DNA of 64,000 bases, taken from Pukyongia sp963768085. GTDB taxonomy: Bacteria > Bacteroidota > Bacteroidia > Flavobacteriales > Flavobacteriaceae. The DNA lies in contig CAVYGO010000004.1 in assembly GCA_963768085.1 (NCBI GenBank), positions 1 to 64,000 of the forward strand, in the 5' to 3' direction. This document shows positions 17,694 through 25,419 of the stretch, in pieces. The position numbers were made by a program, and so were the translations under genes. The notes below the pieces were generated by a model. It had not been told where the DNA came from. It saw only the letters and a list, made by a program, of their open reading frames with translations, and did not search any database. Within the stretch, counting starts at the first letter, position 1. Each line of letters opens with the position of its first letter.

Positions 17694-18632
17694 TTAACTA
17701 TCCGAATCCAAATAATCCACGATCCCATCTCCATCTTCATCGGGATAGGTGATATTACCATCTCCATCAATCTCTATCTCATCACGTGTTGGACGTCCGT
17801 CATTGTCGTCATCTGCATCGACATAATTAGGCAGCGTATCGCTATCGGTATCATCATCTTCTTCCAGTTTATTTCCGTTAAGATCCTCGACCACGGACGG
17901 AACTCCGTCATTATCCTGATCTCCCATCTCATTTTCATACAACTGAAAAGCAAAGATAAGTTGTGCATAGGTTGGGATAGAAGAAGTAACAGGTGGATCA
18001 ACATAGTAACCCAGACCTGCAGGCATGAATACCGCTCCAATTCCATATCCTTCAAAACTAACCGAACCGTCGGGGTTGGTAATGATTCCTGTTGCTCCCC
18101 TGAATTCCACTAACACGTCTTGTAAACCGTTTACGATTCCGGTCATATCAAAACGTACGGGAATGGTTGAAGCATCAAAGCGTCTCGCATATGCCAAAGT
18201 AGACTCTTCTTTATTTATAAAAATGCCATCATAGCTAATAGTGGCGATGTCCGCAAAATCAGGTCGATTACCTTCGCCTTCTTCCACGACCAGGTAGTAC
18301 AGCGTATAGACTAGTCCGTCTTTAACGCGATCCTTCGCCATTTTTGAAGTCACTTGATCACGAAGTGGAATCTTATCGGCATTTGCGCCAGCTATGGTAT
18401 CGAATTTTATCTGGAAATCGAAATTTGCCGGTGGGTTGGCAAATTCCTCGTAATTGTAAAAATGGGTGTCGAGATATTCTTCAATAATCGCCTGCGACGC
18501 AGGTGCTTCTTCGCCCCGATCCCTAGCAGGAACAAAGTTACTATCCGGCGCATCGTCTTTTTTACACGAGGATACTATCGCCATAGTAGCGAGGGTAATT
18601 GACAGAATGCTTATGTAATTTTTCATCATCAT
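17694..18632 (-). CDS. FKBP-type peptidyl-prolyl isomerase lipoprotein with Asp-rich repeats
   Basis: 312 aa. The signal peptide ends in a lipobox (IVSSC, Cys near 22), so it is an envelope lipoprotein. Residues ~105-235 form an FKBP-like domain (GNRPDFADIATISYDGIF, GLQDVLVEFRGATG, PTYAQLIFAFQLYE). The C-terminus (~236-312) is acidic, with thrombospondin type 3-like calcium-binding repeats such as DQDNDGVP, DADDDNDGRP and DEDGDGIVDYLDSD. Probably a periplasmic or surface foldase; activity is uncertain because the domain is divergent. Several Met codons cluster at the start (MMMKN); the first is used. Confidence 0.85.
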   Translation of the reverse strand: MMMKNYISILSITLATMAIVSSCKKDDAPDSNFVPARDRGEEAPASQAIIEEYLDTHFYNYEEFANPPANFDFQIKFDTIAGANADKIPLRDQVTSKMAKDRVKDGLVYTLYYLVVEEGEGNRPDFADIATISYDGIFINKEESTLAYARRFDASTIPVRFDMTGIVNGLQDVLVEFRGATGIITNPDGSVSFEGYGIGAVFMPAGLGYYVDPPVTSSIPTYAQLIFAFQLYENEMGDQDNDGVPSVVEDLNGNKLEEDDDTDSDTLPNYVDADDDNDGRPTRDEIEIDGDGNITYPDEDGDGIVDYLDSDS

Positions 18633-18645
18633 TTTTTATAGGGCA

Positions 18646-18672
18646 CAAAGATACAATTTTCCGTTATTTTTG
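18646..18672. promoter_or_regulatory. divergent -7 boxes between FKBP lipoprotein and S4 genes
   Basis: TATCTTTG on the reverse strand (18646-18653) and TATTTTTG on the forward strand (18665-18672) both match TAnnTTTG and face away from each other. Neither has a TTG at the ideal distance, so these are moderate predictions. Confidence 0.45.
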
Positions 18673-18706
18673 TATTCAATATTAACGTAGAATTAAGGGT
18701 GATTGT

Positions 18707-19081
18707 ATGAGGATCGATAAATACTTATGGTGCCTGCGCTATTATAAAACCAGGAGTATCGCCATCAAAGCTTGTAAGAAAGGAGCGGTTTCAGTGAATG
18801 GCAGTACCGTTAAGCCTTCACGGGATGTATACCCCGGAGATTCCATCGGAATTCGAAGGGATCAGATAAATTATACGCTGGAAGTTCTGGATCTCCCTGA
18901 AAGCCGTCTGGGGGCAAAGCTTGTAGATATGTATAGAAAGGATACTACCCCTAAGGAAGCCTTTGCAAATAAGGAATTAGTAAAATATTCGCGGGATTAT
19001 TATCGTAAAAAGGGTGTTGGGAGGCCTACAAAGAAAGATCGCCGGGATCTGGAAGATTTCACGGAAACGGAAACGGATTAA
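18707..19081 (+). CDS. S4-domain RNA-binding protein (Hsp15-like)
   Basis: 124 aa. An N-terminal S4 domain (about 1-55: MRIDKYLWCLRYYKTRSIAIKACKKGAVSVNGSTVKPS) is followed by a basic tail. Hsp15-type proteins bind 50S subunits carrying a stalled peptidyl-tRNA and help recycle them. The C-terminal KKGVGRPTKKDRRDL motif is typical of the family. It is 36 bp upstream of a phosphoribosyltransferase on the same strand. Confidence 0.9.
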   Translation: MRIDKYLWCLRYYKTRSIAIKACKKGAVSVNGSTVKPSRDVYPGDSIGIRRDQINYTLEVLDLPESRLGAKLVDMYRKDTTPKEAFANKELVKYSRDYYRKKGVGRPTKKDRRDLEDFTETETD

Positions 19082-19117
19082 AATGCCGGGTTTCTTATCT
19101 TTGGAAAAATCTTTAGT

Positions 19118-19618
19118 ATGTCACAGCCGACTATAATACTTAACAAAACACAAATAGACCATAAACTAAAACGAATGGCCTACCAGGTCTATGAAACTAA
19201 TATAGGGGAATCTGAGGTGGTTATCGCAGGTATAGAGAGTAACGGGTTTCTACTGGCAAAGAAGCTAAAACGACTGGTTGAAAATATTTCTCCATTAAAA
19301 ATTACGTTGTGCAAAGTGACTATCGACAAGTCTAATCCTACAACTCCTTTAAGAACATCACTATCAAAAGATGAATACGCCAATAAATCATTATTATTAG
19401 TCGACGACGTGCTACATAGTGGCACTACGCTAATATATGGTGTAAAGCACTTTCTGGATGTTCCGCTTAAACAATTTAAAACCGCAGTACTAGTAGACAG
19501 GAATCACAAGAAGTATCCTGTAAAAGCTGATTTCAAAGGAATTTCACTTTCAACTTCATTGAGTGAAAATATCTCCGTGATCTTTGAAAAGAACAACGAT
19601 CGTGCTATACTAGAATAA
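19118..19618 (+). CDS. phosphoribosyltransferase-domain protein
   Basis: 166 aa with a type I phosphoribosyltransferase fold. The PRPP-binding loop is LLLVDDVLHSGTTLIYG (about 91-107), with a PyrR-like flanking sequence (VLVDRNHKKYPVKADFKG). PyrR relatives bind pyr mRNA or act as uracil phosphoribosyltransferases, and purine enzymes share the loop, so the substrate is unassigned. It ends convergently, overlapping the shikimate kinase 3' end by 9 bp. Confidence 0.88.
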   Translation: MSQPTIILNKTQIDHKLKRMAYQVYETNIGESEVVIAGIESNGFLLAKKLKRLVENISPLKITLCKVTIDKSNPTTPLRTSLSKDEYANKSLLLVDDVLHSGTTLIYGVKHFLDVPLKQFKTAVLVDRNHKKYPVKADFKGISLSTSLSENISVIFEKNNDRAILE

Positions 19619-20131
19619 TCTTAAAACAATTTCCTTTACGATTTCCTTCACCGATAATCCGTATGTCACTATGGTCTCGGAAGATTTCTCATACACATGG
19701 GTGCGTTCGAAGAGATGCTTTCGGACGAAGTCAGATAGATCTTCTGTGGATTCCAGATGGGATATCAAGGGCCGTGTTGAACGCTCGGCATACAAACGTT
19801 TTGTGAGCATTTCGAGGGATGCCTTTAAATAAATGGTTTTTACGTTCTGTTGCTCTAGAAGGAAATCCATGCTGTTCCCATAACAGGGTGTACCCCCTCC
19901 GGTAGCGAGTACCATTTTTTGATGTACACCCACTATTTCCCGTAGAATTTCTCCTTCTCTCTTCCTGAAAAAGATTTCACCTTTGTTCTTGAATATTTCT
20001 GAAATTGTGGCACCTTCATGTTCTTCGATCACCTGGTCGATATCTAAATACGGATAGCTCAGCATTGCCGCAAGCGCTTTACTTACTGCGGTTTTACCAC
20101 TTCCCATATAACCGATAAGTACTAAGTTCAT
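19610..20131 (-). CDS. aroK: shikimate kinase
   Basis: Phosphorylates shikimate to shikimate-3-phosphate in aromatic amino-acid synthesis. 173 aa, normal length. Walker A is GYMGSGKTAV (about 7-16). Shikimate-binding residues lie in DIDQVIEEHEGATISEIF, FRKREGEILREI and ATGGGTPCYG. The LID arginine region is RSTRPLI. The gene is monocistronic and converges on the phosphoribosyltransferase gene. Confidence 0.95.
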   Translation of the reverse strand: MNLVLIGYMGSGKTAVSKALAAMLSYPYLDIDQVIEEHEGATISEIFKNKGEIFFRKREGEILREIVGVHQKMVLATGGGTPCYGNSMDFLLEQQNVKTIYLKASLEMLTKRLYAERSTRPLISHLESTEDLSDFVRKHLFERTHVYEKSSETIVTYGLSVKEIVKEIVLRLF

Positions 20132-20201
20132 TGTTAATTAGAATAATTTTTGGTGGGACGAAGCCTGCTTTAAATTATAAGTAAATTTAATTTAATATGC
20201 T

Positions 20202-20232
20202 TTGAAAAATAAATTTATTGATAGTATATTTG
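20202..20232 (+). promoter_or_regulatory. promoter of tRNA-Lys/tRNA-Leu unit
   Basis: TTG (20202-20204), 20 nt, TATATTTG (20225-20232), then CACC. The -7 box is identical to both rrn promoters. It lies ~64 bp upstream of tRNA-Lys. Confidence 0.85.
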
Positions 20233-20295
20233 CACCCTCCTAGGCAGTACGCAGTTGCGAATGCTTTGGAAGGTGCGGAATAGCGCCTTTAAGGA

Positions 20296-20368
20296 GACCT
20301 GATAGCTCAGTTGGTAGAGCACCTCCCTTTTAAGGAGGTGGTCCTGGGTTCGAGCCCCAGTCAGGTCA
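20296..20368 (+). tRNA. tRNA-Lys (UUU)
   Basis: A full cloverleaf: acceptor GACCTGA/TCAGGTC, anticodon stem CCTCC/GGAGG with loop CTTTTAA (anticodon TTT), T-arm GGTTCGAGCC, discriminator A. CCA is not encoded. Confidence 0.96.
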
Positions 20369-20405
20369 CAATAAAAGTTAAGCCCGGCGGTTTAACTTTT
20401 TTTTT

Positions 20406-20489
20406 GCCCGGGTGCTGGAATTGGTAGACAGGCATGGTTGAGGGCCATGTGTCCAATAGGGCGTGTGGGTTCGACTCCCATCTCGGGCA
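20406..20489 (+). tRNA. tRNA-Leu (GAG)
   Basis: An 84-nt type II tRNA with a long variable arm. Acceptor GCCCGGG/CTCGGGC, anticodon stem CATGG/CCATG with loop TTGAGGG (anticodon GAG), T-arm GGTTCGACTCC. It follows tRNA-Lys by 37 bp and shares its promoter. Confidence 0.95.
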
Positions 20490-20492
20490 CTA

Positions 20493-20599
20493 AGAGTCAT
20501 TCTGAAAGGAATGGCTTTTTTTGTTTACTGTTCTTAGCCCGCAATGGGTGTGGCGAAAAAGGTAAAAAGGATACTTTGCGCAGCAATGCTTTTTAGATT
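20493..20599 (+). repeat. direct repeat, copy 1 (107 bp, begins with terminator hairpin)
   Basis: Identical to 20651-20756 apart from a single extra base in the TTTACTGTTC segment. It begins 4 bp after tRNA-Leu with AGTCATTC pairing GAATGGCT and a run of T, a good terminator. The rest (TTAGCCCGCAATGGG ... TTTGCGCAGCAATGC) is non-coding with short self-complementary parts. Confidence 0.9.
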
Positions 20600-20650
20600 T
20601 TGAGCCATGCAATAACATACTCACATCGATTGATAGATAATCGAGAATTG

Positions 20651-20756
20651 AGAGTCATTCTGAAAGGAATGGCTTTTTTTGTTTACGTTCTTAGCCCGCA
20701 ATGGGTGTGGCGAAAAAGGTAAAAAGGATACTTTGCGCAGCAATGCTTTTTAGATT
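20651..20756 (+). repeat. direct repeat, copy 2 (106 bp)
   Basis: Second copy of the element following tRNA-Leu, 51 bp after the first and one base shorter. It again starts with the terminator-like hairpin and T-run, then the TTAGCCCGCAATGGG segment. Near identity implies a recent duplication or gene conversion. Confidence 0.9.
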
Positions 20757-20965
20757 ACAAGCTATTCAATTGTTTTTTCTTGGCCTTACCTGGATATTTT
20801 CAGAAACTTAATTTGAAACCCGCTACAAAAGACCATTTGGAAATTCGAATCAATCCTGTAAACTAAAATAACCCGAACTTATTAATCCATTTTGTTTATA
20901 TTTTTGAGAAATGTATTAAACACTTTATTCAAATTTTACTAACTTTCATCATTTAAATTTGTTCT

Positions 20966-21877
20966 ATGAATGTAAAAACGCAATTTAGTATTAAGGATCT
21001 GGAGAATTTAAGCAATGTTAAGGCTCATACAATTCGGATCTGGGAGAAACGCTACAATTTGCTTGAACCCAATCGTACGCTAACCAATATAAGACAATAC
21101 GACCTTTCTAATTTAAAGAAGTTACTCAATGTGACTTTTTTATATAACGAAGGATTGAAGATTTCGAAAATTGCTAAACTCAATGAAAAAGAAATTAATA
21201 AACTCGTATTGGATTACGGTGAGGATAAAAAGGATGAATTTGCTTTAAACGCACTTAAAACGGCCATGCTCGATTTCGATAGCGAATTGTTCCTTAAGAC
21301 TTATGATTCATTATCGAAAAACAAATCATTTCGGGAAATATTTTTCGATATATTCTTACCTCTGCTCAATGAAATAGGCATCTTATGGCAAACTGGGACG
21401 ATAGATCCATCGCATGAACGCTTCATTTCCGAATTAATCAAACAACAAATCATCCTGAATACAGAAAAGCTTCAGCGAAAAAAGCCTCGTCATACAGATT
21501 TCATATTTTCACTATTTCTTCCGTATGAAGAAATTCATGAAATTGGTCTTCTCTATGCAAATTATGAAGTCCTCAACGCCGGATTTAAAACTATTTATCT
21601 AGGAAATAATATTCCCATGGACAGCTTAAAATTTGTAATTAAGCATCATAAACACATTAAATTTATTTCGTACTTTACAGTGAAACCAGATCGCCAAGGT
21701 TTGCATGACTACATTAAGGAATTCAACGAGAAAATCAGTACTAGTAAGAAATATGAACTTTGGCTAATGGGTTATAAGACAAAAGAACTAACAGGCCTTA
21801 CACTGGAAAAAAATTTCACCGTATTTCCATCACTCACCAGCTTCATTGAGAAACTGGAAACATTAAAAAAATCATAA
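20966..21877 (+). CDS. MerR-family regulator with B12-binding-like domain (CarH/LitR type)
   Basis: Probable regulator of the adjacent carotenoid genes. 303 aa. The N-terminal MerR helix-turn-helix (about 6-75) contains FSIKDLENLSNVKAHTIRIWEKRY. The middle helical bundle (~88-170) contains W-x9-ER where CarH proteins have W-x9-EH. The C-terminal Rossmann-like domain (~175-300) keeps the lower-ligand motif ExHxxG as EIHEIG, but SxL is SYF and GG is GY. CarH relatives repress carotenoid genes in the dark with adenosylcobalamin and release on light. Whether this one binds cobalamin is uncertain. It sits 56 bp upstream of crtI on the same strand. Confidence 0.85.
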   Translation: MNVKTQFSIKDLENLSNVKAHTIRIWEKRYNLLEPNRTLTNIRQYDLSNLKKLLNVTFLYNEGLKISKIAKLNEKEINKLVLDYGEDKKDEFALNALKTAMLDFDSELFLKTYDSLSKNKSFREIFFDIFLPLLNEIGILWQTGTIDPSHERFISELIKQQIILNTEKLQRKKPRHTDFIFSLFLPYEEIHEIGLLYANYEVLNAGFKTIYLGNNIPMDSLKFVIKHHKHIKFISYFTVKPDRQGLHDYIKEFNEKISTSKKYELWLMGYKTKELTGLTLEKNFTVFPSLTSFIEKLETLKKS

Positions 21878-21895
21878 AAAACGAAGCTTGTCAAA

Positions 21896-21933
21896 ATTTT
21901 GTTTAATTAATTAATATGTTTGCTAAACAAAAT
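21896..21933. promoter_or_regulatory. inverted repeat at crtI start, possible operator
   Basis: ATTTTGTTTA (21896-21905) and TAAACAAAAT (21924-21933) form a perfect 10-bp inverted repeat with an 18-bp spacer. It ends immediately before the ATG at 21934. A -7-like TATGTTTG (21915-21922) lies in the spacer, but no TTG stands at 19-20 nt. It is a candidate site for the MerR-type regulator encoded just upstream. Confidence 0.45.
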
Positions 21934-23391
21934 ATGAAAGACATAGCAATCATCGGATCTGGTTTCTCCTCACTGGCAGCGGCTTCTTATCTTGCCAAGG
22001 CGGGTAATAAAGTGACTATCTATGAAAAGAATCAGACTGTAGGGGGCAGAGCGCGTCAACTTTCGAAAGATGGATTTACCTTCGATATTGGCCCCACCTG
22101 GTATTGGATGCCTGATGTATTTGAACGTTTCTTTGCCGATTTCGATAAGAAACCTTCAGACTATTACGAGCTTATTAAATTAAACCCGGCCTACAGTGTT
22201 TATTTTGGTAAGAACGACTTTATCACCATTGAAGACAGCCTCGAAAAGATTTGCATAGCCTTTGAAGCTGAAGAATCCGGTAGTTCTTCGAAACTAAGAA
22301 AGTTCATGAAGGAGGCGCTGGATAATTACAATGTCGCTATTAAGGACCTGGTCTACCGTCCGGGAATATCACCCCTGGAACTGATCACGCCGGTCACCAT
22401 GAAGAAAATCGGACAGTTCTTTTCAACCATCAGCAAGGAAGTTCGTAAGGAATTTAAAAATTCCAGGTTAATTTCGATCCTCGAATTTCCCGTGTTATTC
22501 CTCGGAGCAAAACCTTCCGATACCCCTGCCTTTTACAGTTTTATGAATTACGCCGATTTCGGCCTCGGGACATTTCATCCAAAAGATGGTATGTACTCAG
22601 TTATTTCAGGTATGAGGGACTTGGCGCTATCTTTGGGGGTTCAGATCAAGACTAACCAAAATGTTGAAAAGATTATTCTGAAGGGCAGGAAAGCTTCAGG
22701 AATCATAGTAAATGGAGACACAATACATTCGGATGTAATTCTAAGCGGTGCGGATTACCATCATACTGAAACATTGCTCGAACCTGAATTCAGGCAGTAT
22801 TCTGAACGATACTGGAGTAAAAAAACATTCGCTCCATCATCACTACTTTTCTACGTTGGGTTCGACAAGAAAATCCAGAACACGGAACATCATACACTAT
22901 TTTTTGATGTAGATTTTGACGCGCATGCCGATGCAATTTATGATAACCCTGCATGGCCCGAAAACCCACTATTCTACGCGAGTTTCCCTTCGAAAACAGA
23001 TTCGTCTGCCGCACCCGAAGGAAAAGAAGCCGGAATTTTTCTTATTCCATTAGCACCGGGGATTCAGGATAGCCCGGAAATACGAGAGGAATATTTTAAC
23101 AAAATCATGTCAAGATTTGAATACTTAACTAATCGAGAAGTTAAAAATTACGTTATATTTAAGGAGTCCTACTGTATAAATGACTTTATCAATGATTATA
23201 ATTCATATAAGGGGAATGCGTATGGACTAGCTAATACATTGATGCAAACTGCGTTTTTAAGACCAAAACTGAAAAGTAAAAAGGTTGAAAATCTGTTCTT
23301 TACAGGACAGCTTACGGTTCCAGGGCCAGGTGTTCCTCCCTCGCTGATCTCTGGTAAACTGGTCGCAGGTCTAATTGAAAAAGAGAACTAA
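21934..23391 (+). CDS. crtI: phytoene desaturase
   Basis: FAD-dependent desaturase converting phytoene to lycopene at the membrane. About 485 aa. The N-terminal dinucleotide-binding motif is AIIGSGFSSLAAASYLAKAGNK, followed by EKNQTVGGRARQ and FDIGPTWYWMPDVF. The C-terminal FAD motif is FFTGQLTVPGPGVPPSLISGK. ATG 21934 (MKDIAIIGSG) gives the usual N-terminus; an in-frame ATG at 21916 lies within the inverted repeat and is the alternative. First structural gene of crtI-crtB-crtZ-crtYcd; its stop is 1 bp before the crtB start. Confidence 0.95.
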   Translation: MKDIAIIGSGFSSLAAASYLAKAGNKVTIYEKNQTVGGRARQLSKDGFTFDIGPTWYWMPDVFERFFADFDKKPSDYYELIKLNPAYSVYFGKNDFITIEDSLEKICIAFEAEESGSSSKLRKFMKEALDNYNVAIKDLVYRPGISPLELITPVTMKKIGQFFSTISKEVRKEFKNSRLISILEFPVLFLGAKPSDTPAFYSFMNYADFGLGTFHPKDGMYSVISGMRDLALSLGVQIKTNQNVEKIILKGRKASGIIVNGDTIHSDVILSGADYHHTETLLEPEFRQYSERYWSKKTFAPSSLLFYVGFDKKIQNTEHHTLFFDVDFDAHADAIYDNPAWPENPLFYASFPSKTDSSAAPEGKEAGIFLIPLAPGIQDSPEIREEYFNKIMSRFEYLTNREVKNYVIFKESYCINDFINDYNSYKGNAYGLANTLMQTAFLRPKLKSKKVENLFFTGQLTVPGPGVPPSLISGKLVAGLIEKEN

Positions 23392-23392
23392 A

Positions 23393-24235
23393 GTGAAAAA
23401 GATTTTTGATAATGTTTCTGAAATTTGTAGTCAAAAAGTGACTAAAACCTATAGTACTTCTTTTTCTATGGCTACAAAAATGCTTGCTCCTACAATACGG
23501 CAAGACATCTACAATATTTACGGATTTGTGAGATTTGCAGATGAGATCGTGGATTCATTTCACGATTACGAAAAGGAGGAACTGTTCAACAGGTTCGAGG
23601 CCGATATGAATCATGCCTTAACCCACAAGATTAGCTTGAATCCTATTCTGAATTCATTTCAACATACCGCACTCAAGTACAATATAGATCGTCATCTTAT
23701 CGATTCTTTTATGGGAAGTATGCGTTTAGACCTAACGAAATCGGAATACCGGACCAACGAGGAATATGAGCAATACATTTATGGATCTGCCGACGTGGTG
23801 GGACTCATGTGTTTGAAGGTTTTTGTTAAGGGCGATAACGTAAAATATGAAGAACTTAAGGATGCGGCCATGCATCTGGGATCTGCCTTTCAGAAAGTGA
23901 ATTTCCTGAGGGATCTGAAAGCTGATTACGAAACTCTCAACCGTACCTATTTCCCAAACACAAACCTTTCCGCTTTAGATGAGAATTCTAAGAAAGCGAT
24001 CATTGAAGAAATTGAAAATGATTTCAAAAAGGGATATGAAGGTATCCTGATGTTGCCCACCGAAGCGAAATTCGGCGTATTCATTGCGTACCGCTATTAC
24101 AGACGACTACTGAAAAAGCTGGCTAAAACGCCGGCTATGGAAATAAAAAATACGAGGATCAGAGTACCCAATTATGAAAAGTTTGGTCTCCTTACCCGCA
24201 GTTATGTGAAATATCAATTAAAACTAGTAAAATAA
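23393..24235 (+). CDS. crtB: phytoene synthase
   Basis: Condenses two geranylgeranyl diphosphates to phytoene. 280 aa from GTG 23393, which lies 1 bp after the crtI stop and gives the family N-terminus MKKIFDNVSEICSQKVTKTYSTSF. The two Mg-diphosphate motifs are visible: DEIVD in IYGFVRFADEIVDSFHD and the region around NFLRDLKADYETL. A TTG further upstream at 23375 overlaps crtI and is less likely. The spacing suggests translational coupling to crtI. Confidence 0.95.
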   Translation: MKKIFDNVSEICSQKVTKTYSTSFSMATKMLAPTIRQDIYNIYGFVRFADEIVDSFHDYEKEELFNRFEADMNHALTHKISLNPILNSFQHTALKYNIDRHLIDSFMGSMRLDLTKSEYRTNEEYEQYIYGSADVVGLMCLKVFVKGDNVKYEELKDAAMHLGSAFQKVNFLRDLKADYETLNRTYFPNTNLSALDENSKKAIIEEIENDFKKGYEGILMLPTEAKFGVFIAYRYYRRLLKKLAKTPAMEIKNTRIRVPNYEKFGLLTRSYVKYQLKLVK

Positions 24236-24239
24236 GATT

Positions 24240-24689
24240 ATGGAGATTCTACTTTGGATACTCATATTTACAACCACTTTTTTTATTATGGAATTCATGG
24301 CTTGGTTCACCCACAAATATATTATGCACGGATTTTTATGGATCCTCCATAAGGATCACCATAAAAAAGACCATGGGAGCTGGTGGGAGCGAAATGATTT
24401 CTTTTTTATCTTTTATGCAGCGGTGAGCATCGGATGTTTTGTCGCCTGGCAGTATTATGGATTCTGGGCCGGATTACCTATCGGACTTGGTATCTTTGCG
24501 TATGGTGTTACCTATTTTATGGTACACGATATTTTTATTCATCAACGGTTCAGGATGTTTCGAAATGCGAATAACTGGTATGCCAGGGGTATTCGACGTG
24601 CCCACAAAATTCACCACAAACATCTGGGAAAAAATAAAGGAGAATGCTTTGGCATGTTGATTCCGCCGATGAAATATTTCAAAAAATAA
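24240..24689 (+). CDS. crtZ: beta-carotene hydroxylase
   Basis: Membrane di-iron hydroxylase converting beta-carotene to zeaxanthin. 149 aa with about four hydrophobic segments. All four histidine clusters of the fatty-acid hydroxylase superfamily are intact: HKYIMH, HKDHH, HDIFIH and HKIHH (the last in RRAHKIHHKH). It starts 4 bp after the crtB stop and is followed 3 bp later by the cyclase gene. Its presence makes zeaxanthin the predicted end product unless other enzymes are encoded elsewhere. Confidence 0.94.
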   Translation: MEILLWILIFTTTFFIMEFMAWFTHKYIMHGFLWILHKDHHKKDHGSWWERNDFFFIFYAAVSIGCFVAWQYYGFWAGLPIGLGIFAYGVTYFMVHDIFIHQRFRMFRNANNWYARGIRRAHKIHHKHLGKNKGECFGMLIPPMKYFKK

Positions 24690-24692
24690 GAA

Positions 24693-25367
24693 ATGAAATT
24701 CTTGTACCTGTGGCTGAACCTGGGCTCTCTCATAATTCCTTTCTTGTTCAGCTTTCATCCCAGGTTAAGCTTTTACAAAAAATGGAAGTCGCTTTTCCTT
24801 GGAATAGCGATTATGATGGCTGTTTTTATTCCCTGGGATATTATTTTTACTGAAAATGGTTTTTGGGGCTTTAATCCCGAGTATCTTACCGGGTATTATT
24901 TACTAGGGCTGCCTATTGAGGAGTGGCTCTTCTTTATATGTATACCCTATGCCTGTGTTTTTACCCACTATGCACTTCTGGAAATATTCCCGAAATTCAG
25001 TTTCGGAAAACGAACTGCCAATATTATCTACATATCGATAATAACTATCCTAATTATCCCCTTATGGTACTATTACGACCGCTGGTATACCCTTGTCAAC
25101 TTCGTGTATGGCTTACTCATTTTAGCCATGGTCTATAATTACCGAAAGAGCCTTCTACAATCTTTCTTCGCTACGTACCTCATTATCCTAATACCCTTCT
25201 TTATCGTTAACGGGATTCTAACAGGAACCGGCATCGAAGATCAGGTGGTATGGTACAACAATAATGAAAACCTCGGCATACGTATGTTAACGATTCCAGT
25301 TGAAGATACTATCTATAACCTCGGTATGCTGCTCACTGTACTTTTTGTTACCGAAAAAATAAAGTGA
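24693..25367 (+). CDS. lycopene cyclase, fused CrtYc-CrtYd type
   Basis: Integral membrane cyclase forming beta-ionone rings on lycopene. 224 aa with six to seven hydrophobic helices. It is a fusion of two homologous ~100-aa domains equivalent to actinobacterial CrtYc and CrtYd and to the fungal/archaeal bifunctional enzymes. The first conserved acidic motif is LPIEEWLFF and the second is IPVEDTIYN. It is unrelated to soluble CrtY. It is the last gene of the carotenoid operon; a short 6-bp-stem hairpin follows at 25371-25389. Confidence 0.93.
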   Translation: MKFLYLWLNLGSLIIPFLFSFHPRLSFYKKWKSLFLGIAIMMAVFIPWDIIFTENGFWGFNPEYLTGYYLLGLPIEEWLFFICIPYACVFTHYALLEIFPKFSFGKRTANIIYISIITILIIPLWYYYDRWYTLVNFVYGLLILAMVYNYRKSLLQSFFATYLIILIPFFIVNGILTGTGIEDQVVWYNNNENLGIRMLTIPVEDTIYNLGMLLTVLFVTEKIK

Positions 25368-25419
25368 AAATAGCACCGTTGAAGTGCTAACGAAATCAAT
25401 CACGGCTTTGAAATTAGAT

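Noticed and set aside
25371..25389. Hairpin TAGCAC/GTGCTA after the carotenoid operon
   Set aside because: Six base pairs with no T-run is too weak to call an intrinsic terminator.
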